From assembly GCF_029633865.1 (NCBI RefSeq), contig NC_079223.1:33134423-33198422 (forward strand): a stretch of 64,000 nt of DNA, read 5' to 3'. Of this stretch, positions 48,807-61,288 are shown piece after piece. Made by a program: the position numbers and the translations under genes. Position 1 is the stretch's first letter, and each line of letters starts with the position of its first letter. Origin of the DNA: Lampris incognitus (Eukaryota; Chordata; Actinopteri; Lampriformes; Lampridae). A model generated the notes under the pieces. That model was given only the letters and a program-made list of their open reading frames with translations, had not been told where the DNA came from and made no database searches.

Positions 48807-49750
48807 AGCTATTATAATTCTTAAATGTTGTGCATATGACTCAGATTTTACATCTAAATTGGATACTAAATTTAAGGATTGGACAGCTAAAGGAATAACA
48901 GTTCCATGTGATGCAATGAAAGAAGGAACACTGCTCAGTTGTGAAATGCTTAAAGAGAAATACTTATTACAAAAACAAGACTTTTATCGGTATCTGCAGA
49001 TGCAGCATTATGTTAATATGAAAGTGAGAAAAATGTAACTGAGGCAAGTACAGGTTTTATAGACTTGTTTAGAAAAGCATATAATTCAGATACTGGTGGT
49101 AGAATTATTTCATGCATGTACAAGTGTCTGTCAAATCTTAAAAACGCATTCAACTTCACATATTAAAACAAAATAGGGTAAGGAAGGGGGTTAATTATAT
49201 CTGAGGAAGAATAGGCAACAATATGGAGGTATTGATGGAAGTGTACCAGCTCACAGATATGGAAGGAGTTTTGTTGGAAAAGCTCGATAAGGTATTTTAT
49301 TACACCCTCTCAGAAATCCCACTATGAAAGTAACCCCCCCTTTGCTAGATAAACTGTGGAAACCGAAATGCAAATCATTACCATGTTTTCTGGAATTGAC
49401 CCATCAACAAATACTATTGGGAGAGGGGTACACAATGCCCTACAAGATATTTTAAATATGAAGTGCCCCTAGAGAGTAAGACCATATATTTTGGGTATAT
49501 ACCTCAAGAATGGTGGAAAAGATAAATATTTAATGAATATACTGCTGGTGGCTGGCAAAAACACTCTTACCAGGAAATGGTTATCACAGGAGAAGCCAAA
49601 TGCATGGATGGAAATTACGATGGACATTTACAACATGGAGACAAAAACAGCACTTATTAGTCATAAATTGGAACAATTTGCTTCACACTGGGAAAACGTA
49701 ACACCCTATTGGCCTGATTTTGTTTTCACAAATCACTCCCTAATTGTACA
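48807..49750 (+). pseudogene. L1-like LINE, 3' part of ORF2, degenerate
   Basis: Fragments such as FYRYLQMQHYVNM, LLDKLWKPKCKSLPCFLELT, HNALQDIFKYEVPLESKTIY and LLVAGKNTLTRKWLSQEKPN followed by AWMEITMDIYNMETKTALI are typical of the C-terminal region of L1/Tx1-type ORF2. Several frames are needed and stops occur. The endonuclease and catalytic RT motifs are not present. Confidence 0.65.
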
Positions 49751-49759
49751 TAGTTTGTG

Positions 49760-49764
49760 TGTGT

Positions 49765-49848
<84 letters not shown>
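49760..49848. repeat. (GT)n microsatellite
   Basis: About 43 units with one TATG interruption near the start; cysteine/valine-rich frames are artefacts. Confidence 0.95.
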
Positions 49849-49850
<2 letters not shown>

Positions 49851-49860
49851 AACATCAATT

Positions 49861-49898
49861 AGAGATGGCTCAGACTCGAACCGGAGCAAATAGTCTAC
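49861..49898 (+). repeat. Short sequence shared with 28548-28585
   Basis: AGAGATGGCTC(C/A)GACTCGAAC followed by a CAAATAG block occurs after a (TG)n array in both places, with a few differences. The class of repeat is unknown. Confidence 0.5.
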
Positions 49899-51712
49899 AG
49901 GATCTTTTGCTGTTGCTGGTCATTTTAAAGCTGCATACTTTTACTTCTTTCATTCACATCATACATGATGTTATATTACGTCTGATTGTGATGGGCAGGC
50001 CGGGGCTCGCTTTGACCATCATGCATTGGGGCCTGGCGCTGACTTGTTACGGTGCTGGTGGGGTGGGATGTGAAAAGACCAATGGAGAGAGAAAGGGGTT
50101 AGTTTAATTGGCACAGGCGTATATATGCGAGTGGTTGGATTGTTTGAGGCGTGGGCTTTGTTCCCAAACTTAGTTTATCAAAACTTAAAATGCAGTGTTG
50201 GGACAGCTGCACAGCAATGCCATGCAGTTATCAAAACTGGAGGAGACAAAAGCATGGAGCAGTTCCTGTAATCTTCTCATTGGAATAAAAACAAAACCAA
50301 AAAAAGCCTAGCCCTGGCCATGTTTCTAAGGTGAGCTGTATTGCTGTGATGATGCAAGAAGAGCAGACATCTTTATCGGCTTTGGGGCAACGGCATCTGA
50401 AATTAAAAGAGCAAAAATAGTTTTTAGCTGCCTTTGGGATTAAATGAACGATTCACCTCTTTTTAGATTGTTTGACTTTGTTATATTATCAGATGTTATT
50501 GCTAGGTTGAATTATGCACTATCTACATGAAAGAGGATGATATGTTTATAGGTGTCTTTACTTGGAGGATACAAAGAAAGAATTACAGAGAAGCTAATCC
50601 CTGGCACGACCAAAATAAACACGTTCTTCTCTCGAAATAACTAAGAAGAAAAAGGGGAAAAAGAACTAAAACAGTGCACTGGGCATTGGCTAAGTAAGCA
50701 ATTCTTTCCTTGTTTAGCACTTTATCAATTTTCTGCCCTTTCTTCCCTTTGTACTCCTGGTGTGCTCACTTTGCTCATCCAATTTGGGGATGGCATAAGA
50801 TGTTGTTTGAATGGAGAATTAATTTAGAAAAGTGAGCATTTTTCCCAATTTTCCAGGATTCGGGTTGGACCCCAATTTGATAACTTCTGTTTGAATTAAT
50901 CAGGAATAATGCCCAGAGGAAGAACAGTTATAACATTAAGTAGAGACTATTTATAAAGTTAAGTAGATATGTACCTAAAGCAGGGAGAAGATCCTTCATT
51001 AGTATTTTATCATTTAGCATTTTACATGAGATTTAAAATGACGTTTTTATTTGCTAGAACTAGCTTGGAGTATTCATACAAGAAATTAAAATGTGAGATT
51101 GTGTTCTTATTTAGTTTAGTTTTTTTTAATGTAATGAATTTAATAAAGGGTGAAGGCTGCTGAAGAAGGGGCCAGAAAATGATTTGGTAAGTTTTTAAAT
51201 AATACTTTGGCAATCCTGGATGGGTGCAGCGACATTTAGGCATTTATGTCTGTTTGCTGTGATGTAAATGTTCATGGATGTCGATGTGGTCATTGGTTGA
51301 GCACAAGACCCATCATCAGCAGGCAGCTAAGCACAGTGGCACTCTGTATACTTGATGCATGGACCCTGTCATTGGTGGGCTGGGCTTTCAAACTTAGATA
51401 CCCACTTTCCAGTATTCAGATCCTTTTGTTGGTTTAAGAACAATAATTTTAGCTTGGCTATACAATAGCCTGTTTTGACATTTAAAATAAACCCCTCTGC
51501 AGAGTGTGTCAACAGTCATCTCCATATAGCTAGATCACTACGGTACTGAATTGAGGAATTGAGAGAAGACATTTTCCAATGTGTCAGTCAAGTTGAAAGG
51601 TTTGAAGTCATGGCCACAACTGGAGATAGTTTGTAAAGGGGAAAGGCTGTCTTTTATCCAGTCACTAGACTTCTAGCATTGGCAGTGCACTTCATGCACT
51701 CGGACGTTGGAC
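49899..51712. other. PRKG1 intron, nothing recognised
   Basis: About 1.8 kb of AT-rich sequence without supported gene or repeat. Confidence 0.4.
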
Positions 51713-52146
51713 TGTTTTTTGTTTTTGCCCCCCCCCCCCCACTTGTACTTGGCGAATTAACCCACTCTTCCAAGCCATCCTGGTCGCTGCTCCACCCCCT
51801 CTGCTGATCCGGGGAGGGCTGCAGACTACCACATGCCTCCTCTGATACATTTGGAGTCGCCAGCTGCTTCTTTTCACCTGACAGTGAGGAGTTTCACCGG
51901 GGGGAAATAGCATGTTGGAGGATCGCGCTATTCCCTCCAGTTACCCCCTCCCCCCCGAACAGACGCCCCGACCAACCAGAGGAGGCGCTAGTGCAGCGAC
52001 CAGGACACATACCCACATCCTGCTCCCCACCCGCAGATATGGCCAATTGTGTCTGTCGGGACACCTGACCAAGCCGGAGGTAACACTGGGATTTGAACAG
52101 CCGATCCCCGTGTTGGTAGGCAACGGGATAGACTGCCACGCCGCCT
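51713..52146 (-). repeat. tRNA-derived SINE, near full length
   Basis: A reversed copy of the family at 5879. The tRNA-like head is at the right (B-box complement GGGATTTGAACAGCC) and the tail complement, with a C-run, is at the left. Confidence 0.83.
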
Positions 52147-52609
52147 GGATGCCCTTAGACTGATGTTTTTAAGCGTCTGCATGGTACCAAGAAGCATTTT
52201 TTTACCCTCCTTTTTGTTTCATTCTAAGTGGGTCAAGAATTTATAGGGGGGTTGTTGAGTGCAGAGGGCAGATTATGTCTGTAAGTATGGACTGATCATT
52301 AATTTCAACAGGACTCCTGAGGCAACAGAGGAAGCCAAGAAGATTGTCCAAGATTTGTAAAGTTGTGCCAGAATTAACTGGCCGACTGATGTTAGTGTTA
52401 GTAATAGAACAAATAAGAAACAGTCTCTTTTACTGGGGGAATTTAGTAGAGATGACCACGTCTTTAATCTGAGTGTTCAACAGGGCTAAATTTGGGGTGT
52501 GCTGTTGACAGAGTCAGTGCAGGAATGTGTTGTGTGAAATCTCAAGAACAGAAGAGTGAAGAAGAAAAGGAGAAAGAGGAAGCCACTTTATTTGACATTG
52601 TATTTTTAC
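52147..52609. other. PRKG1 intron, nothing recognised
   Basis: No supported feature. Confidence 0.35.
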
Positions 52610-52930
52610 AACGAGTTGTATTCTTACAATGAATTTGTACTCTGCATTTAACTCATCCTAGTGTATAGGAGCAGTGGGCAGCTGCAGTGCCTGGTGACAA
52701 ACTCCAGTTCTTCTTTCCATTGCCTTGCTCAGGGGCACAGACAGGAGTAGTAACCTTAACATATGTCTTTTTGATGGTGGGAGGAAACCGTAGCACACGG
52801 AGCAAACCCACGCAGACACGGGGAGAACATGCAAACTCCACACAGAAAGGACTTGGGATGGCCTGGGGTTCGAACCCAGGACCTTCTTGCTGTGAGACAA
52901 CAGCGCTAACCACTGGGCCACCGTGCCGCA
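52610..52930 (-). repeat. tRNA-derived SINE, first family, reversed
   Basis: On the minus strand it starts GCGGCACGGTGGCCCAGTGG, has B-box GGTTCGAACCC, and continues with GTGTGGAGTTTGCATGTTCT as in the copy at 660. The tail differs from that of the copy at 660. Confidence 0.85.
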
Positions 52931-55900
52931 AACAGAAGAGTGAGAAAGACTGTCATAGGACACTATAGTGAGAAATCTAAGGATAGAAATTCCTCATTTA
53001 ATGGCATGCATTCACCAGGTTTGAGGGAAGTTTCAACTTGGCAATATGACGTTTAATCAGTCATCAGTTTGTTAATGACACGGGCCATTTGGGAATGGCT
53101 TTATATTTAAAAGTAAACTTTTCATGGAGGATCTACTCTTCCCACATAAGGACTTATATAATATCCAATTTGGGGTTGATCCGGTCAATATTCTCTACAT
53201 TATGGAGAAGCACTGATGGTCCCAGGCATAAGCAGTCTGCAACCAGTAAGGTGATTAGATGGCAGTCTGAGAACCTAATTTCGAGAGGTTGGATCTGAGA
53301 AGATCATTACACAAGACTTTGGATGTGATTGCTTTTCCAATATTTCAATATTTTGCAAAGACTTGGATTTCAGAGGTGGGTCAGTGCAGTGGACAGTTCA
53401 AGTGTAGTATTGTTGCTTTTATATGGTAAACCAATGCTTGTTTGGTATATGCATGTAACTCGAGCCACCTTCATCTTGGAAACTCCAACTTGATATGATC
53501 AAGATGTAACGATCAACATTAGTTAACTAGCCTAGTTAGAATTACCATAGATTATTTCTACTGTGATGTTAGCATTTGAAGCTAGCCAGTGTTAGCTAGT
53601 GTTAAATATTAGAATAAATCCAATGAATAAATTATAATTATAAATGAACATAATGAATACATTTTGATAAAAAGTATTAGAATAATGAGTGTCAGTGCTG
53701 TGGTCAGATGCTCTTAAATTGGTAGGTAAATCTCTTAATCCCTTACTCAGTCTATGAGAAGGATGGTCCTACCAGAGGTGACTTATCATGCAATGAAGCA
53801 CACTGCAACAGTGATGGTCCATGTGATCACCATTGTCTTAGTAAGACATCTTTTGTCCCAGTTTGCATAGCACTGACCCACTTTTTTTTGCCATGGAAAA
53901 GGAACAATATAATTTGCTAAATCATGGGGCATTGTGGGTCATAGCTTCTAATCTAATCTAATTAGAGTTTCGTAGTTTTAAATACCTTACAGTTCGTGCA
54001 TTTTGTGAATGTGTTTTAGGAGAGAGTACAGATGTCAATCAGCCCCCATCATGGGTTCCTCTTGACCAAAGACCACAATGAAACCAAAGGAAAAAAACAA
54101 ACAAAACAAAAACAATGAAAAAGGGCGCAAATCTGGGAGAAGAATTGCAAAGGGGCCTTGTGTTTTGTCATCTGACAGTGACAGAGGAAGAAGCATGAAT
54201 GTGAAAAATAGGTGTTGGACGCAACAGGCTTTATCAGAAAGAAAAATGGATGTTTTTCTTCTTCAGAAGAAATGGTTTTGCTCACCATATTTCACCTTGA
54301 TAAACAATCATATTTCCTTTGCTTCTTTTCGTCTCTCTTCTTTTTGCCACTTTCCCCTTCTATTCTTCTCTTTCTGTTTTGTCTTAGGAAGTTCCTTGTC
54401 TATCTTTTTCAGCCTGTTAACTGTCTGGTATTGACATGTTTTGCATTAGAGGCAAATGTTAAAAGTGTTAGCTCTGGGGTTGACAAGCTCTTGTCTGGGT
54501 GGGTGTACAACTTTTAAATCCAGATTTGTTATCCAAAAAATAAAAATAAAATCCAGATTTGTGGGGATGCTAAACACAAATTTGTGTCAGGCCATATTTA
54601 CGTTAAGCAGTCATTCTCATGGGAGTGGTGTAAATCAGGCAATTATTTTTTTCTGAAATATCAAAAAATAGAAAAAGCACTTGACGTACGTTTGCCATTT
54701 GAGCAGATAGGAAGGACATCTCTCACTATTTATGCGTGGTGGTCTTTCTGTATTGAGAATTGCCAAGCTAATCATAAACATTATGCCATGAGGCTAGCTG
54801 AATTTACCTTGTGACAGATGTCATCTACATGAAAGTAATGTGCAACAGCTCATTCATTATATCATTCATTTGCTGCCTCTGCTCCAACAAATTTAGGATC
54901 AAAGGGTGCTGGAGCCCTAGCAAGCGTTGGGTGGATATGAGGACAGTGTACATGTCGCCAGTCTCTCAAAATGCCCACACACTGTCACTGAAACACCAAT
55001 TACAACTCATGGCAAATAAGAGTCTCCAGTTCGCCTAACATACATGTCTTTTTCTTCTTATGTTCATATGGAAAATCTCATAAGCATAGGAAGGAAGAAG
55101 CAAATGCACACAGAAGGGCTGGGATTGAATTGGAGGACCCTCCTTTGCTCATTAATAAGCCGCTCTGCTGCCCTTTATGTGTAATGGTGTAACGTCTGCA
55201 TTGTTATCTCTGTATAGGTAGCGTGCAGCTATTGCTTTTTCCTTGCAGTAATGTAAAAATGTATTCCACTTATGAATGGCTGTTAGAAAATCTTTGATGG
55301 GGCTCTAAATTAAAAAATATTTTTAAAGTGTAATTCAAACTACATATGGTAGTTTGTAATGTAAAAGTGCACGCTTTCCTTATTCTTTACAGTCGATGAC
55401 TAATTTGTCTTAAAAATTGTAGACGACATCAAACAGGAGCGAGAATAAATAAAATCAGCAGGGGCTTGTTTTCATGATTAGACTGTCTGCTTGTCCCAAA
55501 CTGCCAAACTGATTGTGTTGCATTTTGATCTCATCCAGAAGGCTACCGCAGACACGGGTAATCTTTTAAATACTGACTGCAATAGAGACCAAATCCCATG
55601 TTTCCATGGAGATGAGGTAGTTTGGCAGTGTCATCCATAAACATTCACATGGGGATGATAATGGTAACCAGTATAATTACATCTAATTATCATGAAGGGT
55701 TCCCTCAGTGATACAACTTCCATTATTTCCTTCATCTTCAACGATCAACTAAATGTAATTTCAGGTCCTCTGTTTTATCCCGCCTTTCATCTTCCTGCCA
55801 AAGTCCTGTCACATTAGGAGACAGTGTGATGACAGTATTACCAGTAAGCTTATTACAACTTTAATAGCACCTAATCCTACACCTCTGGGGATTTGAGATT

Positions 55901-56698
55901 TTGTGACATGCTACGTTAACTTGAGCCAAAAAACAAGGTTGTACTTTTTTTTTTTGCAAATTATGAAACACATGCAAATAAACATGCAATAGTATTTATG
56001 GAACAGCAAGGGAATTCCATCTGTTACTCATGATGACACCATAGCTTTCGATCACTGTGAATATATGTCATGTCTGTTTTGTTGTTTTCTTTAACAGAAA
56101 ATGTAGATATTTTAAGTTTGAGCACGATTGTACAGTATGGGGACATTTTTATCAAGTATTAAGTTTCTGAGGTACCAAACGATATGTCATTTCTCCACTG
56201 GTTTAAGTCTCCTATTGCTAACATTTGTTTGATCGCTTGGCAATTATTTTACCTTAACCATATTTGTCATCCATTAGGGAAAGCAGGTTTGTTAAATACA
56301 GCGAGCTAAGCTATAAGGGATGTGCATAGGTGATGAACTTTATATCTTCTTTTGTTGTTTTTTGTTTAAGTCAGTAAGCCATGCACCCTCTCTGTATTAT
56401 AATAGCTGTACTGAATGCACAGAGAGGGTAGACATGAATGTGAAAAGTGAGAGTGAGGGCACAGCAAGATCACATTGCAGCATGAGTCATTTCCAAACCT
56501 GTGCACTCACAACTCACTGACAGATTCTCTGACAAGCTGACCCATTCAGCCCAATGACTGACGTGCTCTAGACTATGTTATCCAGGCTAATGTATTCAGC
56601 GAATCAGAGGACATAGACGGTGGGATCTGGCATTTCGACAACACAAATCAGATGGCGTCTCTGTTATTTTTCTACCTGCTTATAGTTTTTTTTAAAGC
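52931..56698. other. PRKG1 intron, nothing recognised
   Basis: About 3.8 kb of AT-rich intron. No exon with PRKG1 similarity, RNA gene or mobile element is recognised. Confidence 0.4.
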
Positions 56699-56702
56699 AT
56701 TC

Positions 56703-56945
56703 TGTGGTGGACACGTATTGGGGACAGAATTCAACCCAGGAACTAAGGGTTAAGTCATGGTTGCCCTGGCAGGTTAACGCAGGGTTAAGTTATGGTTGTC
56801 CAGCCAGTTTTCTGGTTATTCTTGCCACCTCCGCTCAGTCGAGCTGTGGGTTTTGTTTGTCTCGCTGATTTACCGTGGATTAAAGAAAGTTGCCTACACG
56901 GCTAAAGTGTGAACCTACGGTCTTCTCCGTTACTTCGGCTCTACA
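56703..56945 (+). repeat. 5' LTR
   Basis: Starts TGTGGTGGACACG and ends GGCTCTACA. A TTAAAG just past the middle (56879-56884) may belong to the core promoter, but no start site is provable. Confidence 0.95.
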
Positions 56946-56946
56946 C

Positions 56947-56961
56947 TGGTGACCCCGACGT
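56947..56961 (+). other. Primer-binding site for tRNA-Trp
   Basis: TGGTGACCCCGACGT, one base after the LTR, is complementary to the last 15 bases of eukaryotic tRNA-Trp including CCA. CsRn1-clade elements are known to use this primer. Confidence 0.85.
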
Positions 56962-56997
56962 CGGTTTTCGGATAAGTTTTCTGAAACCACACACATT

Positions 56998-57690
56998 ATG
57001 GCTACGAACGCCGTTGCAATTAAACTGCCGGAGTTTTGGGAGTCTTCCGCGGCTACATGGTTCGCGCAGGCTGAGGCACAGTTCGCGCTCAGAGACATAA
57101 CAGCAGACGAGACCAGGTACTACTACGTAGTGGCAGCGCTGGGGTGCGCTACGGCTTCCAGGATAAGCGGTTTCATAACCAACCCACCGGCCGATGGTAA
57201 ATACGCCGCACTTAAACATCTCCTCCTTGAAACTTTTGAACTGTCAGCAACGGAGAGAGCACGTCGCCTCTTCGCAATTCAGGGCTTGGGAGATGGCAAA
57301 CCATCGGAGCTAATGAGCAGGATGTTAAACCTACTGGGTCAAGAAAAGCCATGTTTCCTGTTTATGGAGCTGTTTCTGCGCAACATGCCGCCCCACGTCC
57401 AGACTGCGCTCGCTAACTCCACCATCACTGATCCCCGTGAGCTGGCAAAGGAGGCTGACCGATTCTTCGTCGCTACACAACGTTCCTCCCATGCCGAGGT
57501 GCTGGCTCCTACCTTCACTGGCCCCCCGCCGACATCGCGGGCGTGGCCCGACGGTGGCGCCACAGCGTCAGACCGCTACAAGCCCTCTGGACTCTGTATG
57601 TACCACGCTCGATTTGGTGCGAAAGCTAAACGGTGCCGTTCCCCCTGCAACTACAGGCCGACGGGAAACGAGAGGGCCAACACTCAGTAG
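56998..57690 (+). CDS. Gag-like protein of the CsRn1-like element, 230 aa
   Basis: The structural protein that packages the element's RNA. It starts [14 protein letters not shown] at the first ATG after the primer site. Residues about 10-150 form the capsid-like part ([27 protein letters not shown]). Near the C-terminus, [18 protein letters not shown] fits CX2HX9CX3C, the zinc-binding box known from CsRn1-clade elements, instead of the usual CCHC knuckle. It stops at TAG 57688-57690 and overlaps pol, which lies in the -1 frame. The frame is open throughout. Confidence 0.92.
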   Translation: MATNAVAIKLPEFWESSAATWFAQAEAQFALRDITADETRYYYVVAALGCATASRISGFITNPPADGKYAALKHLLLETFELSATERARRLFAIQGLGDGKPSELMSRMLNLLGQEKPCFLFMELFLRNMPPHVQTALANSTITDPRELAKEADRFFVATQRSSHAEVLAPTFTGPPPTSRAWPDGGATASDRYKPSGLCMYHARFGAKAKRCRSPCNYRPTGNERANTQ

Positions 57691-60600
57691 TGGCCATGAG
57701 TGTTGGCGATACGAGCAGGCTACTCTTCATCCTCGACACCATCTCCGGTCGGCGATTTCTTTGTGACACGGGCGCACAGAGAAGCGTGCTCCCTGCTACT
57801 GACGTCGACATCATGGGCGGGGAGCGGGGCCCCCAGTTGGCGACGGCTGACGGCAGCCCTATCCACACCTACGGCGTGCGGTCTGTAGAACTGTGTTTTG
57901 GTGGACAACGTTTCACGTGGGAGTTCGTCATGGCCAATGTAACGCTTCCCCTCCTCGGAGCTGATTTTTTGTGCGCTTACGGTTTGCTAGTGGACATTCA
58001 GAACAGCCGTCTGGTCGATGCCTTAACCTTCTCCTCCTTCGCATGTACGCGGAGGGAAGCGGCCTATGCAGGTCTAGCCAACTCTCTCTCAGAGGCAGAC
58101 AAGTTCACCCGCCTCCTCGCTGAGTTCCCTGACCTCACCCAGCCTACCTTCTCTGCACCCACCGCTAAGCATGGGGTGGAGCATCACATTGCTACGAAGG
58201 GGCCCCCGGTCTACGCCAGAGCCAGGCGTCTCGACCCCGCCAAACTCGCCATTGCCAAGTCTGAGTTCGAGCACCTGGAACGCATGGGGATCATCCGCCG
58301 CTCTGACAGCCCGTGGGCGTCCCCACTCCACATCGTCGCTAAGCCTGATGGAGGTTGGCGCCCATGCGGGGACTACCGCCGACTAAATGACGCCACCACG
58401 CCTGACCGCTATCCTGTCCCGCATATCCAGGACTTTTCTGCAAACCTGTCTGGCAAATGCGTCTTCTCAAAAGTCGACCTGGTCCGTGGTTATCATCAAG
58501 TTCCCGTGCACCCCTCAGACATCCCCAAGACAGCGGTGACAACCCCATTCGGCCTATTTGAATTCCTACGAATGCCATTTGGACTCAAAAACGCGGCCCA
58601 GTCCTTTCAGCGGCTGATGGATTCAGTGCTCCGTGGCCTTGATTTCATCTTCGTCTATTTGGACGACATACTCATCGCCAGCGCCTCCGAGGAAGACCAC
58701 CTGTCCCATCTTCATGCCCTCTTCACACGCCTCAGCCAGCATGGGCTGATCGTCAACCCGGCGAAGTGCCGGTTCGGGCTGACAGCCATTGATTTCCTCG
58801 GGCACCGCATCACTGGGGACGGGGCAGTCCCCCTGCCCTCAAAGGTGGAAGCGGTGGCGGCCTTTCCGCGCCCCCAAACAGCTCGTGCGCTCAGGGAGTT
58901 CATCGGGATGGTGACATTCTACCACCGCTTCATTCCTCGAGCCGCCTTTATCATCCGGCCACTGTACGAGGCGCTGAAAGGCATGTCCCCCAACCAGGCG
59001 GTCGACTGGACAGCAGAGCGGGACCGTGCGTTCACCGAGACTAAAGCTGCGCTCTCCCAGGCTACCCTGCTAGCGCATCCTTCACCTACAGCGCCTATTT
59101 CCATAACCACGGATGCATCGGACTATGCTGTTGGTGCGGTTCACGAACAGTGGGTGGGGGGGGCTTGGCAGCCTTTGGCCTTTTTCAGTCGCCAGCTTAC
59201 ACCCCGAGAGCGCAAGTATAGTACTTTTGACAGGGAACTCCTCGGTCTCTGGCTCGCCGTCCGGCATTTCCGTTTCCTGCTAGAGGGCCGCGAGTTTACT
59301 GCATACGTGGACCACAAGCCCCTCACGTTTGCCATGTCCAAGACGGCCGAGCCATGGTCCGCTCGCCAGCAGCGACAACTCTCCTACATTTCGGAATTCA
59401 CTACCGACATCCAGCACGTCGCTGGTAAGTCTAACCAGGTAGCTGACTGCCTGTCTAGGGCAGTGATTGGAGCGGTCCACCTAGGCCTTGACTATGCACA
59501 GATGGCTGCGGACCAGGCCACGGACCCGAGCATCCTCCGTCTCCGGGCCTCCGACACGGGGCTCCGCCTGCAGGACGTTCCTTTCAGCGACACAGGTGTC
59601 ACCCTCCTGTGTGACGTCTCCACAGGACAGCCCAGGCCCATCGTCCCGCACAGCTGGAGACGCCCCGTATTTGAAGCTGTGCACGGCCTCTCTCATCCAG
59701 GCGGTAAGCCATCCGTGCGCCTGACCTCTGCTAAGTTTGTGTGGGAGGGACTTAAGAGAGACGTGAAAGCGTGGGCCGACTCGTGTGTTGCCTGTCAGCG
59801 GGCTAAGATACACCGCCACATTAAGGCGCCCCTGGAACGCTTCGCAGTGCCGGAGAGACGATTTGACCATGTCCACGTCGACCTGGTTGGTCCCCTACCC
59901 CCCTCCCATGGGTTCACCTACCTCTTCACTGTGGTGGACAGGACTACGCGCTGGCCTGAAGCTGTTCCCCTGGCATCCACGACGTCTGCTGATGTGGCCC
60001 GGGCTTTTATTGGGTCGTGGGTCTCACGTTTCGGTACGCCTTCCGACCTTTCATCTGACCGTGGGCCACAGTTTACCTCAGAGCTATGGAATGCTGTGGG
60101 TGAGGCTCTGGGCGTCAAGCTTCATCGCACTACCGCCTACCACCCTCAGGCGAACGGCCTATGTGAGCGCTTCCACCGGTCCATGAAGGCTGCGCTTCGG
60201 GCTACTCTCAAGGACTGCAACTGGGTTGACAAGCTCCCATGGGTCATGCTGGGCCTGCGGACCGCCCCGAAGGAAGACCTACAAGCCTCCTCTGCGGAGC
60301 TGGTGTACGGCACGCCGCTGCGAGTCCCAGGCGATTTCATGCCCAATGCAACGCGTCCCTGGTCAGCTGTGGACCAACGAGCCTCCTTGCTGGACGGGGT
60401 CAGAGCTTTCACACCCGTCCCTACCGCCCAACACGGCGCTCCGGTGTCCCAGGTGCCCGCAGGTCTGCAGTCAGCGGACTACGTGTTCATCCGTCACGAC
60501 GCACACCGCCCCCCTCTGCAACCCCCTTATGACGGCCCCTTCCGCGTCCTGGAACGGGGAACTAAGCACCTGGTGGTGGATTTTGGGGGCACGGCCGAGC

Positions 60601-60854
60601 ATGTTTCAGTGGACCGAGTTAAACCCGCACACCTGGACTTGACGCAGCCATTGGAGTTAGCCCAACCTCCTCGTCGCGGTCGTCCCCCGGCTCCGCCTCC
60701 TCCCCCCGTGGAGGCCCGAGCTGCCTCTTCTGCTCCTCAGGCCGACCTCCACAGGCCCGCGTCAATGCCTCCCACAGACACTCCGGCCCCTGTTATCCGG
60801 AGCCGCCGCGGACGGCCTGTCGTCCACCCTCGCCTGCCTGACTTCGATTACTAG
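57633..60854 (+). CDS. Pol polyprotein of the CsRn1-like element (protease, RT, RNase H, integrase)
   Basis: An uninterrupted 1073-codon frame counted from its first Met. It is probably made as a Gag-Pol fusion by -1 frameshifting, so the true pol part would start at about 57669. Domains in order: aspartic protease with CDTGAQ (residues 44-49); reverse transcriptase with [10 protein letters not shown] (YLDD at 342-345); RNase H with [11 protein letters not shown] (about 491-501); integrase zinc domain HGLSHPG...CVACQRAK (about 680-725). The integrase core follows, with HVDLVG (Asp near 748), SDRGPQF (Asp near 807) and GLCERFHR (Glu near 844). The tail after about 1010 is proline-rich. All catalytic residues are present. 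Base composition is much richer in GC than the flanking intron. Confidence 0.95.
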   Translation: MPFPLQLQADGKREGQHSVVAMSVGDTSRLLFILDTISGRRFLCDTGAQRSVLPATDVDIMGGERGPQLATADGSPIHTYGVRSVELCFGGQRFTWEFVMANVTLPLLGADFLCAYGLLVDIQNSRLVDALTFSSFACTRREAAYAGLANSLSEADKFTRLLAEFPDLTQPTFSAPTAKHGVEHHIATKGPPVYARARRLDPAKLAIAKSEFEHLERMGIIRRSDSPWASPLHIVAKPDGGWRPCGDYRRLNDATTPDRYPVPHIQDFSANLSGKCVFSKVDLVRGYHQVPVHPSDIPKTAVTTPFGLFEFLRMPFGLKNAAQSFQRLMDSVLRGLDFIFVYLDDILIASASEEDHLSHLHALFTRLSQHGLIVNPAKCRFGLTAIDFLGHRITGDGAVPLPSKVEAVAAFPRPQTARALREFIGMVTFYHRFIPRAAFIIRPLYEALKGMSPNQAVDWTAERDRAFTETKAALSQATLLAHPSPTAPISITTDASDYAVGAVHEQWVGGAWQPLAFFSRQLTPRERKYSTFDRELLGLWLAVRHFRFLLEGREFTAYVDHKPLTFAMSKTAEPWSARQQRQLSYISEFTTDIQHVAGKSNQVADCLSRAVIGAVHLGLDYAQMAADQATDPSILRLRASDTGLRLQDVPFSDTGVTLLCDVSTGQPRPIVPHSWRRPVFEAVHGLSHPGGKPSVRLTSAKFVWEGLKRDVKAWADSCVACQRAKIHRHIKAPLERFAVPERRFDHVHVDLVGPLPPSHGFTYLFTVVDRTTRWPEAVPLASTTSADVARAFIGSWVSRFGTPSDLSSDRGPQFTSELWNAVGEALGVKLHRTTAYHPQANGLCERFHRSMKAALRATLKDCNWVDKLPWVMLGLRTAPKEDLQASSAELVYGTPLRVPGDFMPNATRPWSAVDQRASLLDGVRAFTPVPTAQHGAPVSQVPAGLQSADYVFIRHDAHRPPLQPPYDGPFRVLERGTKHLVVDFGGTAEHVSVDRVKPAHLDLTQPLELAQPPRRGRPPAPPPPPVEARAASSAPQADLHRPASMPPTDTPAPVIRSRRGRPVVHPRLPDFDY
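57663..57707 (+). promoter_or_regulatory. Predicted -1 ribosomal frameshift signal (gag to pol)
   Basis: The gag frame reads G GGA AAC at 57663-57669, a classic slippery heptamer. After 6 nt comes a perfect 11-bp stem: GCCAACACTCA (57676-57686) pairs with TGAGTGTTGGC (57697-57707). The loop is 10 nt and contains the gag stop. Shifting by -1 after AAC leads into R-E-G-Q-H-S, exactly the open pol frame. Loop GTAG could also pair with CTAC at 57720-57723 to form a pseudoknot. Confidence 0.8.
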
Positions 60855-60860
60855 GGCGAA

Positions 60861-60875
60861 TTCTGGGGGGGCTCA
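60861..60875 (+). other. Polypurine tract
   Basis: TTCTGGGGGGGCTCA lies directly before the 3' LTR. The seven-G run is the expected primer for plus-strand synthesis. Confidence 0.7.
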
Positions 60876-61118
60876 TGTGGTGGACACGTATTGGGGACAG
60901 AATTCAACCCAGGAACTAAGGGTTAAGTCATGGTTGCCCTGGCAGGTTAACGCAGGGTTAAGTTATGGTTGTCCAGCCAGTTTTCTGGTTATTCTTGCCA
61001 CCTCCGCTCAGTCGAGCTGTGGGTTTTGTTTGTCTCGCTGATTTACCGTGGATTAAAGAAAGTTGCCTACACGGCTAAAGTGTGAACCTACGGTCTTCTC
61101 CGTTACTTCGGCTCTACA
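60876..61118 (+). repeat. 3' LTR
   Basis: Reads the same as the 5' LTR over all 243 bp. Confidence 0.95.
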
Positions 61119-61288
61119 ATTCCCCCTAAAGACCTGGGTTTTTCCAAGTATAAACTACAGTTTAAGTGTTACTTTTAAACGTTTGAACATAACAGAACTA
61201 AATGTTGATGTGCTCTGAGGCTAATGTTGCACGTCTCCGCCTCAGTTTGCATTTTCCTGCCCTTTCAAAGGGCAGCCTTCACGGCCTT

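Larger units (their letters stand above)
56703..61118 (+). mobile_element. Complete CsRn1-like Ty3/gypsy retrotransposon
   Basis: Two 243-bp LTRs (56703-56945 and 60876-61118) both run TG...CA and read as identical. ATTC is repeated on both sides (56699-56702 and 61119-61122) as a 4-bp target-site duplication. A primer-binding site and polypurine tract are in place, and gag and pol are open. The gag box CX2HX9CX3C and the tRNA-Trp primer site mark the CsRn1 clade. Identical LTRs imply a very recent insertion. Confidence 0.95.

Noticed and set aside
57633..57668. ATG at 57633 as the real pol start
   Set aside because: The slippery heptamer and stem just downstream fit production as a Gag-Pol fusion; internal initiation would be unusual.
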